From: Pseudomonas sp. UBA4617
GTDB lineage: Bacteria; Pseudomonadota; Gammaproteobacteria; Pseudomonadales; Pseudomonadaceae
Assembly: GCF_002386445.1 (NCBI RefSeq)
Contig: NZ_DGIR01000021.1
Span: 124,001 to 188,000, forward strand
Length of the DNA stretch: 64,000 bases
Reading direction: 5' to 3'
Under the pieces are notes generated by a model. The model was not told the DNA's origin. It ran no database searches and was given only the letters and a program-made list of their open reading frames with translations. Each line of letters opens with the position of its first letter. Within the stretch, counting starts at the first letter, position 1. The position numbers were made by a program, and so were the translations under genes. Below are positions 17,694 to 25,500 of this stretch, one piece after another.

Positions 17694-17806
17694 GAAAACA
17701 CTCCCTTTCCTACATGCGCCGTATCCTAGGCTGACTGGCCTGTGGGCCGCCATAGCCGTAGAGAAGATTTTCACTGAAGCCTCGATACGCCGGTTCAGGC
17801 AGGCCA

Positions 17807-18427
17807 TCAGGCCGGGGTCAGGCACTCTGGTGCATCCAGCTTCGGGTCATTGACGAAGTTGGCCAACGCCCGCTCACGCAACTGTGCCGACGGGCTGGCC
17901 AGCAGCTCGTGCAGGCGCGTCAGAGGCGTGTCCGGGTCAAGCCAGGCCGCCTGCCCTGCTTCATCCAGAATCAACGGCCGACGCTGGTTCATGGCCGCCT
18001 GGGTCACCACCGCACAACTCAGCCACACTTGGTCCTGCACGGGGTAAGCCTCCCATATGGCGGCGAAGTATAGCGACGCGCCCTCCCCTGGGGTCAACCA
18101 GTACGGGCGCTTGCGTACACTGCCACGCCATTCGTAGAAACCGTTGGCCGGCATCAGGCAGCGCCGCTGGCGGAACGCATCGCGAAACATCGGCTGTTCG
18201 GCCAGGGTCTCGGCGCGGGCATGGGCCGGGGTACGGGACAGGTCGGTGAGCCAGGCCGGGGTCAGCCCCCAGCGCGCCTTGGCCAATTGCAACTGGCCGT
18301 CCAGCTGCCGCTGGATCAGTACCGAAGCCCCTGGCGAGATGTTCCATTGGGCTGGCTGCCCGGCAGGAAAGCCCGGTAGGCAGGCCAGCGCCTGGGGCCA
18401 GCGAAACAGCGCGTAACGTCCACACAT
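17807..18427 (-). CDS. SRAP-domain protein (YedK/HMCES family)
   Basis: Protein of 206 aa starting MCGRYALF. Cys2, exposed after Met removal, is the catalytic residue that crosslinks to abasic sites in single-stranded DNA. The family motifs ARAET near residue 70 and NGFYEW near 105 are present. It protects abasic sites during replication and is often SOS-linked. It is the third gene of a compact minus-strand group with the CPXCG and DUF2007 genes, 15 nt behind the latter; no obvious Shine-Dalgarno is visible, which suggests coupling or read-through. Confidence 0.9.
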   Translation of the reverse strand: MCGRYALFRWPQALACLPGFPAGQPAQWNISPGASVLIQRQLDGQLQLAKARWGLTPAWLTDLSRTPAHARAETLAEQPMFRDAFRQRRCLMPANGFYEWRGSVRKRPYWLTPGEGASLYFAAIWEAYPVQDQVWLSCAVVTQAAMNQRRPLILDEAGQAAWLDPDTPLTRLHELLASPSAQLRERALANFVNDPKLDAPECLTPA

Positions 18428-18442
18428 GGGCGAATTCAGAAC

Positions 18443-18703
18443 CTAACAGATCAAGGTACCGGGAAAACTCTCCGGTTCGTCGCCAACCAGTGGCTGGGCG
18501 TCATTGTACGCATCGATCAGCTGTCGTGCGTATTCGGCCTGCTCATCAGCCACGGCCAGCCCCAGCAGGCCTTGCAGCGGCAACTCGCCGGCGGCACCGA
18601 CCAGGTCGCGGCCGACCACGTGTACTTCAACGCCTTCGCTGGCAAGCATGCCCGCCAGCATTTCCGCCTCGAGCAGGCTTTCCGGTTCGTAGATTCGCTG
18701 CAT
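18443..18703 (-). CDS. DUF2007 putative signal-transducing protein
   Basis: Small acidic protein of 86 aa beginning MQRIYEPESLLEAEMLAGML, matching DUF2007, a ferredoxin-like fold related to PII-type small domains. Molecular function is not known. Its ATG overlaps the stop of the CPXCG gene as TGATG, and its own ribosome site (GAGG) lies inside that gene, so the two are translationally coupled. Confidence 0.8.
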   Translation of the reverse strand: MQRIYEPESLLEAEMLAGMLASEGVEVHVVGRDLVGAAGELPLQGLLGLAVADEQAEYARQLIDAYNDAQPLVGDEPESFPGTLIC

Positions 18704-18888
18704 CAGGCGTCATCCTCGCGGCGGACTTCGAGCATCCATTCGTCGCCATGGACCTGCAGAATGAACACCACAGGCTGGCAGCACACCTGGCAATCCTCGG
18801 TATAGACCTGGTCGCCAGCCGACAGATCGACGGTGGTCTCCACCCGTTCGCCACAATACGGGCAATCATAGAAGTCGGTTTCCAGCAT
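18703..18888 (-). CDS. CPXCG-motif cysteine-rich protein
   Basis: Small protein of 61 aa with two Cys pairs, CPYCGE near residue 9 and CQVCCQP near residue 34, a probable zinc ribbon of the CPXCG family. GGAGG lies 5 nt before the ATG. It is the first gene of the CPXCG-DUF2007-SRAP group. Function unknown. The acidic C-terminus (EVRREDDA) is characteristic of Pseudomonas members. Confidence 0.85.
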   Translation of the reverse strand: MLETDFYDCPYCGERVETTVDLSAGDQVYTEDCQVCCQPVVFILQVHGDEWMLEVRREDDA

Positions 18889-19010
18889 CGCGGCCTCCGC
18901 AGTGACTTATGCGTATAATTGCCGGTCTGTTTACAGGGCCTGTGTGCGTCCGAGCCGTTTTTCGGAGCCCGTCCCTACATTATTACCCTAGCCGTTTCCA
19001 ACAAGAGAGC

Positions 19011-20180
19011 ATGATGGGCGAATTCGATGCCATCCGACCGTACGACGACGCTGAGGTCCCTGCCGTTCTGGCACGCCTGCTCAGCGACCCGGCATTCCTC
19101 GATATCCTCACCCACTTCCGCTTCCCGCGTGCGGCCGGCGCCCTGGGCTGGTTGCTCAAGCCGCTGATCGCACGCCGCCTGCGCAAGGAATTCGCCGGCG
19201 TCAGCTGTGTCTCGACCTTGCAGGACAAAGTCGAATACTACGTCGACCAGACCATCGACCGCGCCACCGACGGCGTCACCTATTCGGGCGTGGAGCAGCT
19301 CAAGGCCGGTACCGCCTACCTGTTCCTGGCCAACCACCGCGACATCGTCATGGACCCGGCCTTCGTCAACTACGCGGTTTACCACGCCGGCCTGCCCACG
19401 CCGCGCATCGCCATTGGTGACAACCTGCTACAGAAACCCTTCGTCAGCGACATGATGCGCCTGAACAAGAGCTTCATCGTGCACCGGTCGCTCAGCGGGC
19501 GTCGCGAGAAGCTGGCCGCCTACCAGTTGCTTTCGGCGTACATCAACCACTCGATCCGCAACGACGTGACATCGATCTGGATCGCCCAGGCCGAAGGCCG
19601 CGCCAAGGACGGTGACGACCGCACCGACTCGGCGATTCTCAAGATGTTCCACATGAGCCGCAAGGACGAACCGTTCGGCGCGGTGATCCAGAGCCTGAAC
19701 CTGACGCCGGTGTCGATCAGCTATGAATACGACCCGTGCGACCAGGCCAAGGCCCGCGAGCTGTATATCCGCGCCACCACCGGCACCTACAAGAAGGCGC
19801 CAGGTGAGGATGACAACAGCATCGCCAAGGGCATTACCGGCTACAAAGGCAGGGTGCATATCAACTTCGCCCCTCCGGTGACCGAGTACTACGAAGACAC
19901 CAAGCAGCTGGCGGCGGAAATCGACCGTCAGATCCTCGGCGGCTACCGGCTGTTCCCGGTCCACTACCTGGCGTATGCGATGTGGGAAGGCAAGGATGAG
20001 TCCTTGCAGGTACCGAGCGCCGATAACGTATTCCCGGCCGATGAGCTGGCCCGGGCCAGAGAGGAATGGCAACGCCGCCTGGATGCCTGCCCTGAAGAGC
20101 AGCGGCCGTACCTGGTGTTGCAGTATGCCACGCCGGTGCGTAACCAGTACCAGGTCAGGCAGCAGGCACCGGTCGCCTGA
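19011..20180 (+). CDS. PlsC-like glycerolipid acyltransferase
   Basis: Protein of 389 aa. An acyltransferase domain begins near residue 100, with FLANHRDIVMDPAF (His109) as the catalytic block. Spacing from His to the last Asp is five residues (HX5D), unlike the HX4D of classical PlsC; the HRDI(V/I)xD form is a recognisable sub-group. Later WIAQAEGRAKDGDD provides the EGxR-like substrate block. Likely transfers acyl groups to a glycerol-phosphate lipid, but the substrate is inferred. The start at 19011 has AGAGAG upstream; an ATG immediately after (19014) is equally possible. The upstream frame has no signal. Confidence 0.78.
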   Translation: MMGEFDAIRPYDDAEVPAVLARLLSDPAFLDILTHFRFPRAAGALGWLLKPLIARRLRKEFAGVSCVSTLQDKVEYYVDQTIDRATDGVTYSGVEQLKAGTAYLFLANHRDIVMDPAFVNYAVYHAGLPTPRIAIGDNLLQKPFVSDMMRLNKSFIVHRSLSGRREKLAAYQLLSAYINHSIRNDVTSIWIAQAEGRAKDGDDRTDSAILKMFHMSRKDEPFGAVIQSLNLTPVSISYEYDPCDQAKARELYIRATTGTYKKAPGEDDNSIAKGITGYKGRVHINFAPPVTEYYEDTKQLAAEIDRQILGGYRLFPVHYLAYAMWEGKDESLQVPSADNVFPADELARAREEWQRRLDACPEEQRPYLVLQYATPVRNQYQVRQQAPVA

Positions 20181-20186
20181 TGGCAT

Positions 20187-20207
20187 CGGGGCTGCTTCGC
20201 AGCCCCG
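20187..20207. terminator. hairpin terminator
   Basis: CGGGGCTGC-TTC-GCAGCCCCG is a perfect 9-bp stem six bases after the acyltransferase stop and six bases beyond the stop of the converging membrane-protein gene. A similar GGGGCTGC stem follows pta. Confidence 0.7.
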
Positions 20208-20212
20208 GTTTG

Positions 20213-20473
20213 TCAGACCCAGGTACTGAACCAGGACAGCAGCAACGCCATCGCCAGGCAGGAAAAGCCGAGAATGTAGAAATAGCGCGGCACCCGAAGG
20301 TCGAACGCGTCCACTACCCCCTCGCCCATTGCCATGTACTCGCGGGTCTCGGCCTCGCGCCGCCGCGCACCGTGCAGCAGCAGCCCGCCCGGGCAGGTCA
20401 GCAGCAGCGCCAGCAGATTGATCAGTTTGGCCGGGTGGGCGGCCAGGAACCCCCAGAGCACTTGCAAGGACAT
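20213..20473 (-). CDS. small membrane protein of unknown function
   Basis: Protein of 86 aa with two predicted membrane helices: one near residues 17-33 (INLLALLLTCPGGLLL) and one near 65-83 (ILGFSCLAMALLLSWF), joined by a charged loop containing ARRREAETREY. I do not recognise a named family. The start at 20473 has GAGG 7 nt upstream, whereas the longer open frame to 20521 has none. Converges with the acyltransferase gene. Confidence 0.7.
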   Translation of the reverse strand: MSLQVLWGFLAAHPAKLINLLALLLTCPGGLLLHGARRREAETREYMAMGEGVVDAFDLRVPRYFYILGFSCLAMALLLSWFSTWV

Positions 20474-20629
20474 CACGCAACCTCGGTGTGAGCGACGAGG
20501 CCCGCATTCTACCCAAGTCAAGCCCTGACACCCGGCCCGGGCGACAAAGTGTCATTAAATTTCATCTGTCATGTGCTCGTCATCTGAACAGGCCACCCTG
20601 TCGGCCTTTCAATGACCCGGAGCTAGTTC

Positions 20630-20836
20630 ATGCTGCACGCCGAAAACCAGGACCGTCTTTACCTCGTTGCCCAAAGCGACGAACAGCAGGCGCTGATCGA
20701 TGGTCTTGCCATCAACGTGCAAGACCGCCAGTGGCTGGTGTATTGCGCGCTGGGTGGGCATGTGCATGACGGTTTACCGGATATCGATACCCATACCGGC
20801 CTCAGCGTGCTGGATTTCCAGATAGAAGCGGCATAA
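20630..20836 (+). CDS. small conserved hypothetical protein
   Basis: Protein of 68 aa beginning MLHAENQDRLYLVAQSDEQQ, acidic and soluble, with no recognised motif. CCCGGAG lies 7 nt before the ATG, and codon use is typical of the neighbourhood (strong GC3), which supports a real gene. It is followed by a partial REP sequence (GCTCGCGGGTTCACCCGC, 20851-20868) and a strong terminator at 20892-20923. Function unknown. Confidence 0.7.
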   Translation: MLHAENQDRLYLVAQSDEQQALIDGLAINVQDRQWLVYCALGGHVHDGLPDIDTHTGLSVLDFQIEAA

Positions 20837-20891
20837 GCCTGGACCGAACTGCTCGCGGGTTCACCCGCAAGGCAGCTACAGCCAACAAAAA

Positions 20892-20923
20892 ACCCGCTGC
20901 CTGAAGCACAGGCAGCGGGTTTT
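20892..20923. terminator. rho-independent terminator
   Basis: ACCCGCTGCCTG-AAGCA-CAGGCAGCGGGT gives a perfect 12-bp stem followed by TTT on the plus strand and preceded by an A-run, so it can serve both the small plus-strand gene and the converging yajG-like gene. Confidence 0.88.
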
Positions 20924-20942
20924 CTTCATGCCAGTAAAAGGT

Positions 20943-21527
20943 TTACTGCCCCAGCACCTGCCCGATGCTCGGGTCCTTGAACAGGCGGGTCAGGGCATCG
21001 CTCAGCACATCGCCCACCAGCTGGTTGTTGGTTTCCTGGTTCGGTGCCATGCCGAAACGCTGGTCCAGCGAAGCGCCGTAACGCCCACTGTAGGTACGGC
21101 CGCCGTTGGCAACGTCGGCACGGAAGGTAGCGCCGATGGTCGCCTCGGTGACGTACAGCTTGTCTTTCGGCGACTGGTACTTCAACTCGGCCAGGGTCAC
21201 GGTCAGCTTCGGCGCGTTATAGGCGTTCGGCGTCGGGGTGAAGCCGAGCAGGCGCACAGCGGCTTCGGCCTGGGCCTGCAGCTTGGGCACGATGTCGTTA
21301 CCGCTGACGCTGATGGTGCTGGTTTCAGGGTACATGCCACCACGAGTGCCCAGGGACGGCGACGCCCGGCCGTCAACGACCCGGACCACCACCGGCTGGC
21401 CATGGCCGACCGGGGCGAGCTGGGCCTTGAGCGTGGGTTGCGGGCTGAGTTGTTGCGGGCTGTGGGCACAACCGGCCAGGCTGAGACTGGCCACGGCGAT
21501 CAAACCGAACAACAGACGTTGCAACAT
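20943..21527 (-). CDS. YajG-family lipoprotein
   Basis: Protein of 194 aa with a lipoprotein signal peptide ending in LAGC (Cys20), matching the YajG family of outer-membrane lipoproteins. The mature part has the family's VVVRVVDGR start and a C-terminal region with SDALTRLFKDPSIGQVL. Function is not established. It is a single gene, bounded downstream by the terminator at 20892-20923. Confidence 0.85.
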   Translation of the reverse strand: MLQRLLFGLIAVASLSLAGCAHSPQQLSPQPTLKAQLAPVGHGQPVVVRVVDGRASPSLGTRGGMYPETSTISVSGNDIVPKLQAQAEAAVRLLGFTPTPNAYNAPKLTVTLAELKYQSPKDKLYVTEATIGATFRADVANGGRTYSGRYGASLDQRFGMAPNQETNNQLVGDVLSDALTRLFKDPSIGQVLGQ

Positions 21528-21672
21528 GCGCGTTACTCCAGAATATACGGCGAAGGCCCACAGTATACCTAGCGACCCACCGACCAGTCATCGGTCCGGA
21601 CCGGTTGTCACAATGGTTTCATCGCCGCGCCCTTATTCTTGCGCCAAGCCCCAACGCACAGGACCCGCTGCC

Positions 21673-21906
21673 ATGGCCCCGCTCTGGACCCTGCTCTTCC
21701 CACGCCCGCGCCACAACGCCTATGCGCGCCTCGATGCCGAAGGCAAATGCCTGGCCTTCAAGCAATGCAGCCAGGCCCCCAGCGGCAGCGGCTGGGTCCG
21801 GATCGGGGAAATCCAGCTTGCCTGGCTGGGCCGCGAGCTGCCCGCCAGTGCCAGGGTTTGCGCACGCGCAAGCCGCCGCTGGCACCAGCGCATCCTCGCG
21901 GCCTGA
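21673..21906 (+). CDS. small basic hypothetical protein
   Basis: Protein of 77 aa starting MAPLWTLLFPRPRHNAYARLD, basic, with two Cys and several Trp, no recognised domain. AGGACC lies about 8 nt before the ATG. Codon use resembles neighbouring genes, and the position between yajG and the mqo leader is consistent with a conserved Pseudomonas small gene. The frame is open further upstream through yajG antisense sequence, which I treat as chance. Moderate confidence only. Confidence 0.55.
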   Translation: MAPLWTLLFPRPRHNAYARLDAEGKCLAFKQCSQAPSGSGWVRIGEIQLAWLGRELPASARVCARASRRWHQRILAA

Positions 21907-22504
21907 CAAACGCTGCAATAAAAACCACGAATGGCGACATTTCTGCGCGCGACCTCGCTATAATCTCCCCCCGATTATAAGGACGTCTCCTGATCGGGCC
22001 CCGCATCGCCGATTGACCCCGGCAACTTCACCGCTTCGCCCACAGAGAGCCTTCCACTCAGGTCTTGCATCGGCTGTCGTGCCTGCTTTTCCGGCCCTTC
22101 ACACTGCATGAACCTGCGGGTTGCCATCGCGCAGTCCCTTTTGAGGTTCACGTCTCCAAAAGAGCGTGAAAAAACGGTTTTCACAACTTCACAAGAGTGT
22201 GGCGAGCAAATGAACAGTCTGGCATGTGCAAAAGCGGCAGATGTGTCCCGAACAGCCCTGAACAGGCGGCAAATGCGCTCATCCCGGATGAGTATCTGAG
22301 CCGTTCCATAACGCACGCACGACACCTTGACCATAAGTCGAATTGCCGCACCCGTGGCAAACGGCGTTCAATAGCCGAACCCGAAGACTGATTGGCGGTG
22401 CCCGCGGAAGTTGCAAGAACTGCGAGAAGTCGGACATGGCGATCCTGGCGACCCCAGGTCCTATGCTGTCAATTAGGTAGCTGTAGATTGTGGAGACGCG
22501 TTAA
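21907..22504 (+). promoter_or_regulatory. long intergenic leader upstream of mqo
   Basis: This 598-nt stretch has no convincing gene. A TATAAT box lies at 21959-21964 with a poor -35 (CGACAT, 21935-21940). The middle (about 22135-22230) is locally AT-rich with A-rich and T-rich tracts such as GAAAAAACGGTTTTC. A 7+1+7 inverted repeat CTCATCC-C-GGATGAG is near 22276. GGAG precedes the mqo ATG. If TATAAT is used, the mqo transcript has a leader of over 530 nt. Confidence 0.4.
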
Positions 22505-24013
22505 ATGGCGCAGAACGAATCGGTTGATGTGGTACTGGTTGGCGCGGGCATCATGAGTGCCACCCTGGCCGTACTGCTCAAGGAGCTCGACCCGGCCCTG
22601 AAACTCGAGGTGGTCGAGGCGATGGACTCCGGAGCCGCGGAAAGCTCCAACCCCTGGAACAACGCAGGTACCGGCCACGCCGGCCTATGCGAGCTTAACT
22701 ACACGCCGCAGGCCGCCGATGGCAGCATCGACATCAAGAAGGCCGTGCACATCAACACCCAGTTCGAGGTTTCGCGCCAGTTCTGGGCCTACCTGAGCAA
22801 GAAGGGCAACTTCGGCTCGGCGCGTGCTTTCATCAACCCTGTGCCGCACCTGAGCTATGTCGAGGGTGACAAGGGTATTGCCTTCCTCAGGAAGCGCTTC
22901 GAACTGCTCAAGCAGCACCATGCCTTCGCCGACATGGAATACACCGAAGACAAGGCGGTGATGAAGGACTGGATGCCGCTGATGATGCCAGGCCGCCCGG
23001 CCGACCAGCGCATCGCCGCCACCCGCGTAATCAAGGGCACCGACGTCAACTTCGGCGCGCTGACCAACAAGCTGCTGAAGCTGCTGGGCGACGCCGAGCA
23101 CGCCCAGGTCAAGTACAGCAAGAAGGTCGTCGGCCTGCGCCGTAATGGCAGCGGCTGGACCGTGAGCATCAAGGACGTGAACAGCGGCGGCAGCCGCGAA
23201 GTGGACGCCCGCTTCGTCTTCCTCGGTGCCGGTGGCGCTGCCCTGCCGCTGCTGCAGATGTCCGGCATTCCGGAAAGCAAGGGCTTCGGCGGCTTCCCGG
23301 TCAGCGGCCAGTGGCTGCGTTGCGACAACCCGGAAATCGTCAAGCAGCACCAGGCCAAGGTCTACAGCCAGGCCGCGGTCGGTGCCCCGCCGATGTCGGT
23401 ACCGCACTTGGACACCCGCGTGGTCGACGGCAAGAAATCGCTGCTGTTCGGGCCGTACGCCGGCTTCACCACCAAGTTCCTCAAGCACGGTTCGCTGATG
23501 GACCTGCCGCTGTCGGTGCGCATGGGCAATATCGGCCCGATGCTGGCCGTGGCCCGCGACAACATGGACCTGACCAAGTACCTGGTCAGTGAAGTGATGC
23601 AGTCGATGGAGCAGCGCCTGGAAGCCCTGCGGCGCTTCTACCCGCAGGCCAAGGCCGAAGACTGGCGCCTGGAAGTGGCCGGGCAGCGTGTGCAGATCAT
23701 CAAGAAAGACCCGAAGAAAGGTGGCGTGCTGCAGTTCGGTACCGAGCTGGTCTCGGCCCAGGACGGTAGCCTGGCGGCACTGCTCGGCGCATCGCCGGGT
23801 GCTTCGGTGACCGTGTCGATCATGCTGGAACTGATCGAGCGCTGCTTCCCCGAGCAGGCCAAAGGTGCCTGGGCTGCCAAGCTCAAGGAAATCTTCCCGG
23901 CTCGCGAGAAGACCCTGGCGACCGACGCAGCCCTGTACCACAAGATCAGTGCCGACAACGACGTGGCGCTGGACCTGGTGGAAAGCAGCCCGGCGGCCAA
24001 GCATTACGCTTGA
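22505..24013 (+). CDS. mqo: malate:quinone oxidoreductase
   Basis: Protein of 502 aa, the usual Mqo length. The N-terminal FAD-binding motif is VVLVGAGIMSATLAVLL (from about residue 10), followed by the Mqo-typical ESSNPWNNAGTGHAGLCELNY block and a C-terminal GASPGASVTVSIMLELI. It is a peripheral membrane flavoprotein that oxidises malate to oxaloacetate and reduces quinone, replacing or complementing NAD-malate dehydrogenase in the TCA cycle. GGAG lies 9 nt before the ATG. Monocistronic, ending at a strong palindromic terminator. Confidence 0.96.
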   Translation: MAQNESVDVVLVGAGIMSATLAVLLKELDPALKLEVVEAMDSGAAESSNPWNNAGTGHAGLCELNYTPQAADGSIDIKKAVHINTQFEVSRQFWAYLSKKGNFGSARAFINPVPHLSYVEGDKGIAFLRKRFELLKQHHAFADMEYTEDKAVMKDWMPLMMPGRPADQRIAATRVIKGTDVNFGALTNKLLKLLGDAEHAQVKYSKKVVGLRRNGSGWTVSIKDVNSGGSREVDARFVFLGAGGAALPLLQMSGIPESKGFGGFPVSGQWLRCDNPEIVKQHQAKVYSQAAVGAPPMSVPHLDTRVVDGKKSLLFGPYAGFTTKFLKHGSLMDLPLSVRMGNIGPMLAVARDNMDLTKYLVSEVMQSMEQRLEALRRFYPQAKAEDWRLEVAGQRVQIIKKDPKKGGVLQFGTELVSAQDGSLAALLGASPGASVTVSIMLELIERCFPEQAKGAWAAKLKEIFPAREKTLATDAALYHKISADNDVALDLVESSPAAKHYA

Positions 24014-24020
24014 TTGCAGC

Positions 24021-24058
24021 GGTAACAAAAAACGCCCCTCGGGGCGTTTTTTGTTACC
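24021..24058. terminator. perfect bidirectional terminator
   Basis: GGTAACAAAAAACGCCCC and GGGGCGTTTTTTGTTACC form an 18-bp perfect stem around TC. The A-run and T-run flank a GC core, so it works for mqo on the plus strand and for the PA4642-family gene on the minus strand. Confidence 0.95.
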
Positions 24059-24067
24059 TGGATCTTA

Positions 24068-24358
24068 TCAGCCGCGAGCGTTGGCGATGATCTCGATGTA
24101 TTCAGCCGCATTGCGTTGGTCGGCAATCTGCTCGACGAAGGTCTTGCCATGCTCGTCCTTGCCATCCAGGTCCAGGCCCGCTTCGACGAAGAAGCCGACA
24201 AAGCGCGCGAAGTCGTCGACGCGCAGGCCCCGGTAGGCCTTGACCAGCTTGTGCAGCGAAGGTGAGGTCACCCCGTCGGCCGGCTCGAATTGAAGGAACG
24301 TCTTGATGTAGTCGTCGCTGATCTCGTCGCCGATTACCTGTTTCTTGTCTTTACGCAT
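24068..24358 (-). CDS. PA4642-family conserved protein
   Basis: Protein of 96 aa starting MRKDKKQVIGDEISD, soluble and acidic, matching the Pseudomonas PA4642 family, which sits next to mqo in P. aeruginosa too. No catalytic motif is visible. The start at 24358 has GGAG 6 nt upstream; an upstream in-frame start at 24382 would add eight residues without a good ribosome site. Function unknown. Confidence 0.8.
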   Translation of the reverse strand: MRKDKKQVIGDEISDDYIKTFLQFEPADGVTSPSLHKLVKAYRGLRVDDFARFVGFFVEAGLDLDGKDEHGKTFVEQIADQRNAAEYIEIIANARG

Positions 24359-24426
24359 TGCCGACTCCAACTGGACCATCACGGGATTTCGAAGGCCGGC
24401 AGTGTACCCCCCTCAGCCCGCGCGCC

Positions 24427-24897
24427 TCAACGCGTACGTACGGTGCCGGTGTGCAGGTCGGCCCAGATGTGGCCGTTGCCGTAGGTGAGGAACTGCACAT
24501 ACAGCGTTTCATTGCGCAGCAGGTCCATGATCACCCGGTAGTCGCTGACCGGGTAATTCAGGCTCAGGGTACGGGTTTTCTCGTCGTACACGGGTTTTTT
24601 CAGGCTCTTGGCCGCTTCCCCGTCGAAGGTCAGCAACACCTGGGCGATGGTCGCGCCCTTGTTCAACGGCTTGCCCTTGAGGCGCACCTGCAACGAGGAA
24701 GTGATCGGGATCGGCTGCTGGTCGGACTGGCGCTGGGCGCCGACGACCACCGAATAATCGGTCACCTGCAGCAATTACTGGCCGGTTGGCGCTTCCTGGC
24801 GCAGGGACTGATCGTCAGGTGGCAGGAACTGGCTGTGCAGTGGTGCGGCGGCAAGTGGCAGGCTGACCGCCAGCAGCATGGGAAGAAACGCACGCAT
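24427..24897 (-). pseudogene. periplasmic-protein gene interrupted by in-frame TAA
   Basis: Translation from ATG 24897, which has AAGGAG 6 nt upstream, gives a signal peptide (MRAFLPMLLAVSLPLAAA) and 40 residues, then TAA at 24775-24777. The same frame continues without any shift for another 115 codons (LLQVTDYSVVVGAQRQ to DLHTGTVRTR) and a normal stop. The downstream part alone lacks a signal peptide and a ribosome site, and could only begin at TTG. A single C-to-T change (CAA Gln to TAA) explains this. The intact protein would be about 156 aa, exported, of unknown function. A sequencing error is the alternative. Confidence 0.8.
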
Positions 24898-24950
24898 GTG
24901 AGGCTCCTTGTATGAAGGAGCACTCTAGCATGCCGGGTGTGGGCTGTAGC

Positions 24951-25012
24951 GGCCCGGTCGCTGGCAAGCCATGGGCGATTCCGGCGTGAGCTGGCTTGCC
25001 GGCAACCGGGCC
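24951..25012. repeat. REP-type inverted repeat
   Basis: Imperfect arms GGCCCGGTCGCTGGCAAGCC and GGCTTGCCGGCAACCGGGCC enclose about 22 nt. The GCCGGCAAGCCAGC core is a variant of the P. putida REP family. It lies between the cupin stop and the interrupted gene and may end transcription of the cupin operon. Confidence 0.6.
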
Positions 25013-25024
25013 AGGGCAGGTACA

Positions 25025-25498
25025 TCAAGCGAACTGCGCGACCATCCAGGCCTGGTAACCGGCAGCTCCCTCTTCACCCTCGCGCGGTGCCCAGTGCGCG
25101 TGCTCGCCTTCGCCCACCGGACGGTACGGCCCGGCCTTGCATTCGAACAGGATGCTGTCCGGTTCCAGCACTACCAGCCCGTGGTAGATGCCTGGCGCCA
25201 GATCCACCCCGAGGCAGTCACCGCCCGCCTGCAGCACCCGCTTGTCGGTCACCACGCCTTGTTCATCGAACAGCAGCAGGCCGAAGCGTCCCTTGAGGGC
25301 CAGCAGCGTTTCCGCCTTGTCGGCGCTGAGGTGGCGGTGTGGCGGGATGTAGGTACCCGGCTGCAGGCCGACAGCCATGCGGTGGCAGGGTTCTTCCATC
25401 TCATGGAAGGTGTGGTGCTGCCGCTGCCTCGGGCTGGCGGCAGCCTGCGCGGCCAGCCCGGCGAACAGCGATTGGTCGATGAACGCAGGCTGGCGCAT
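25025..25498 (-). CDS. WbuC-family cupin metalloprotein
   Basis: Protein of 157 aa with a cupin fold: GTYIPPHRHLSADKAETLLALKG-type metal site (His-rich, with Glu), and a second half ending in PGIYHGLVVLEPDS. Length and motifs match the WbuC family of small metal-binding cupins; the reaction is unknown. ATG 25498 has AAGGGG 8 nt upstream. A GTG at 25504 overlapping the hpt stop (GTGA) is an alternative start. It directly follows hpt, so the two form an operon. Confidence 0.82.
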   Translation of the reverse strand: MRQPAFIDQSLFAGLAAQAAASPRQRQHHTFHEMEEPCHRMAVGLQPGTYIPPHRHLSADKAETLLALKGRFGLLLFDEQGVVTDKRVLQAGGDCLGVDLAPGIYHGLVVLEPDSILFECKAGPYRPVGEGEHAHWAPREGEEGAAGYQAWMVAQFA

Positions 25499-25500
25499 GG

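Noticed and set aside
22108..22299. A 63-codon frame in the mqo leader
   Set aside because: No Shine-Dalgarno and no GC3 bias; the reading is more likely part of an untranslated leader.
24762..25028. An 88-codon minus-strand frame overlapping the interrupted gene
   Set aside because: Its product is Cys/Arg-rich without motifs. The overlapping frame from 24897 has AAGGAG, a signal peptide and continuity with the downstream coding half.
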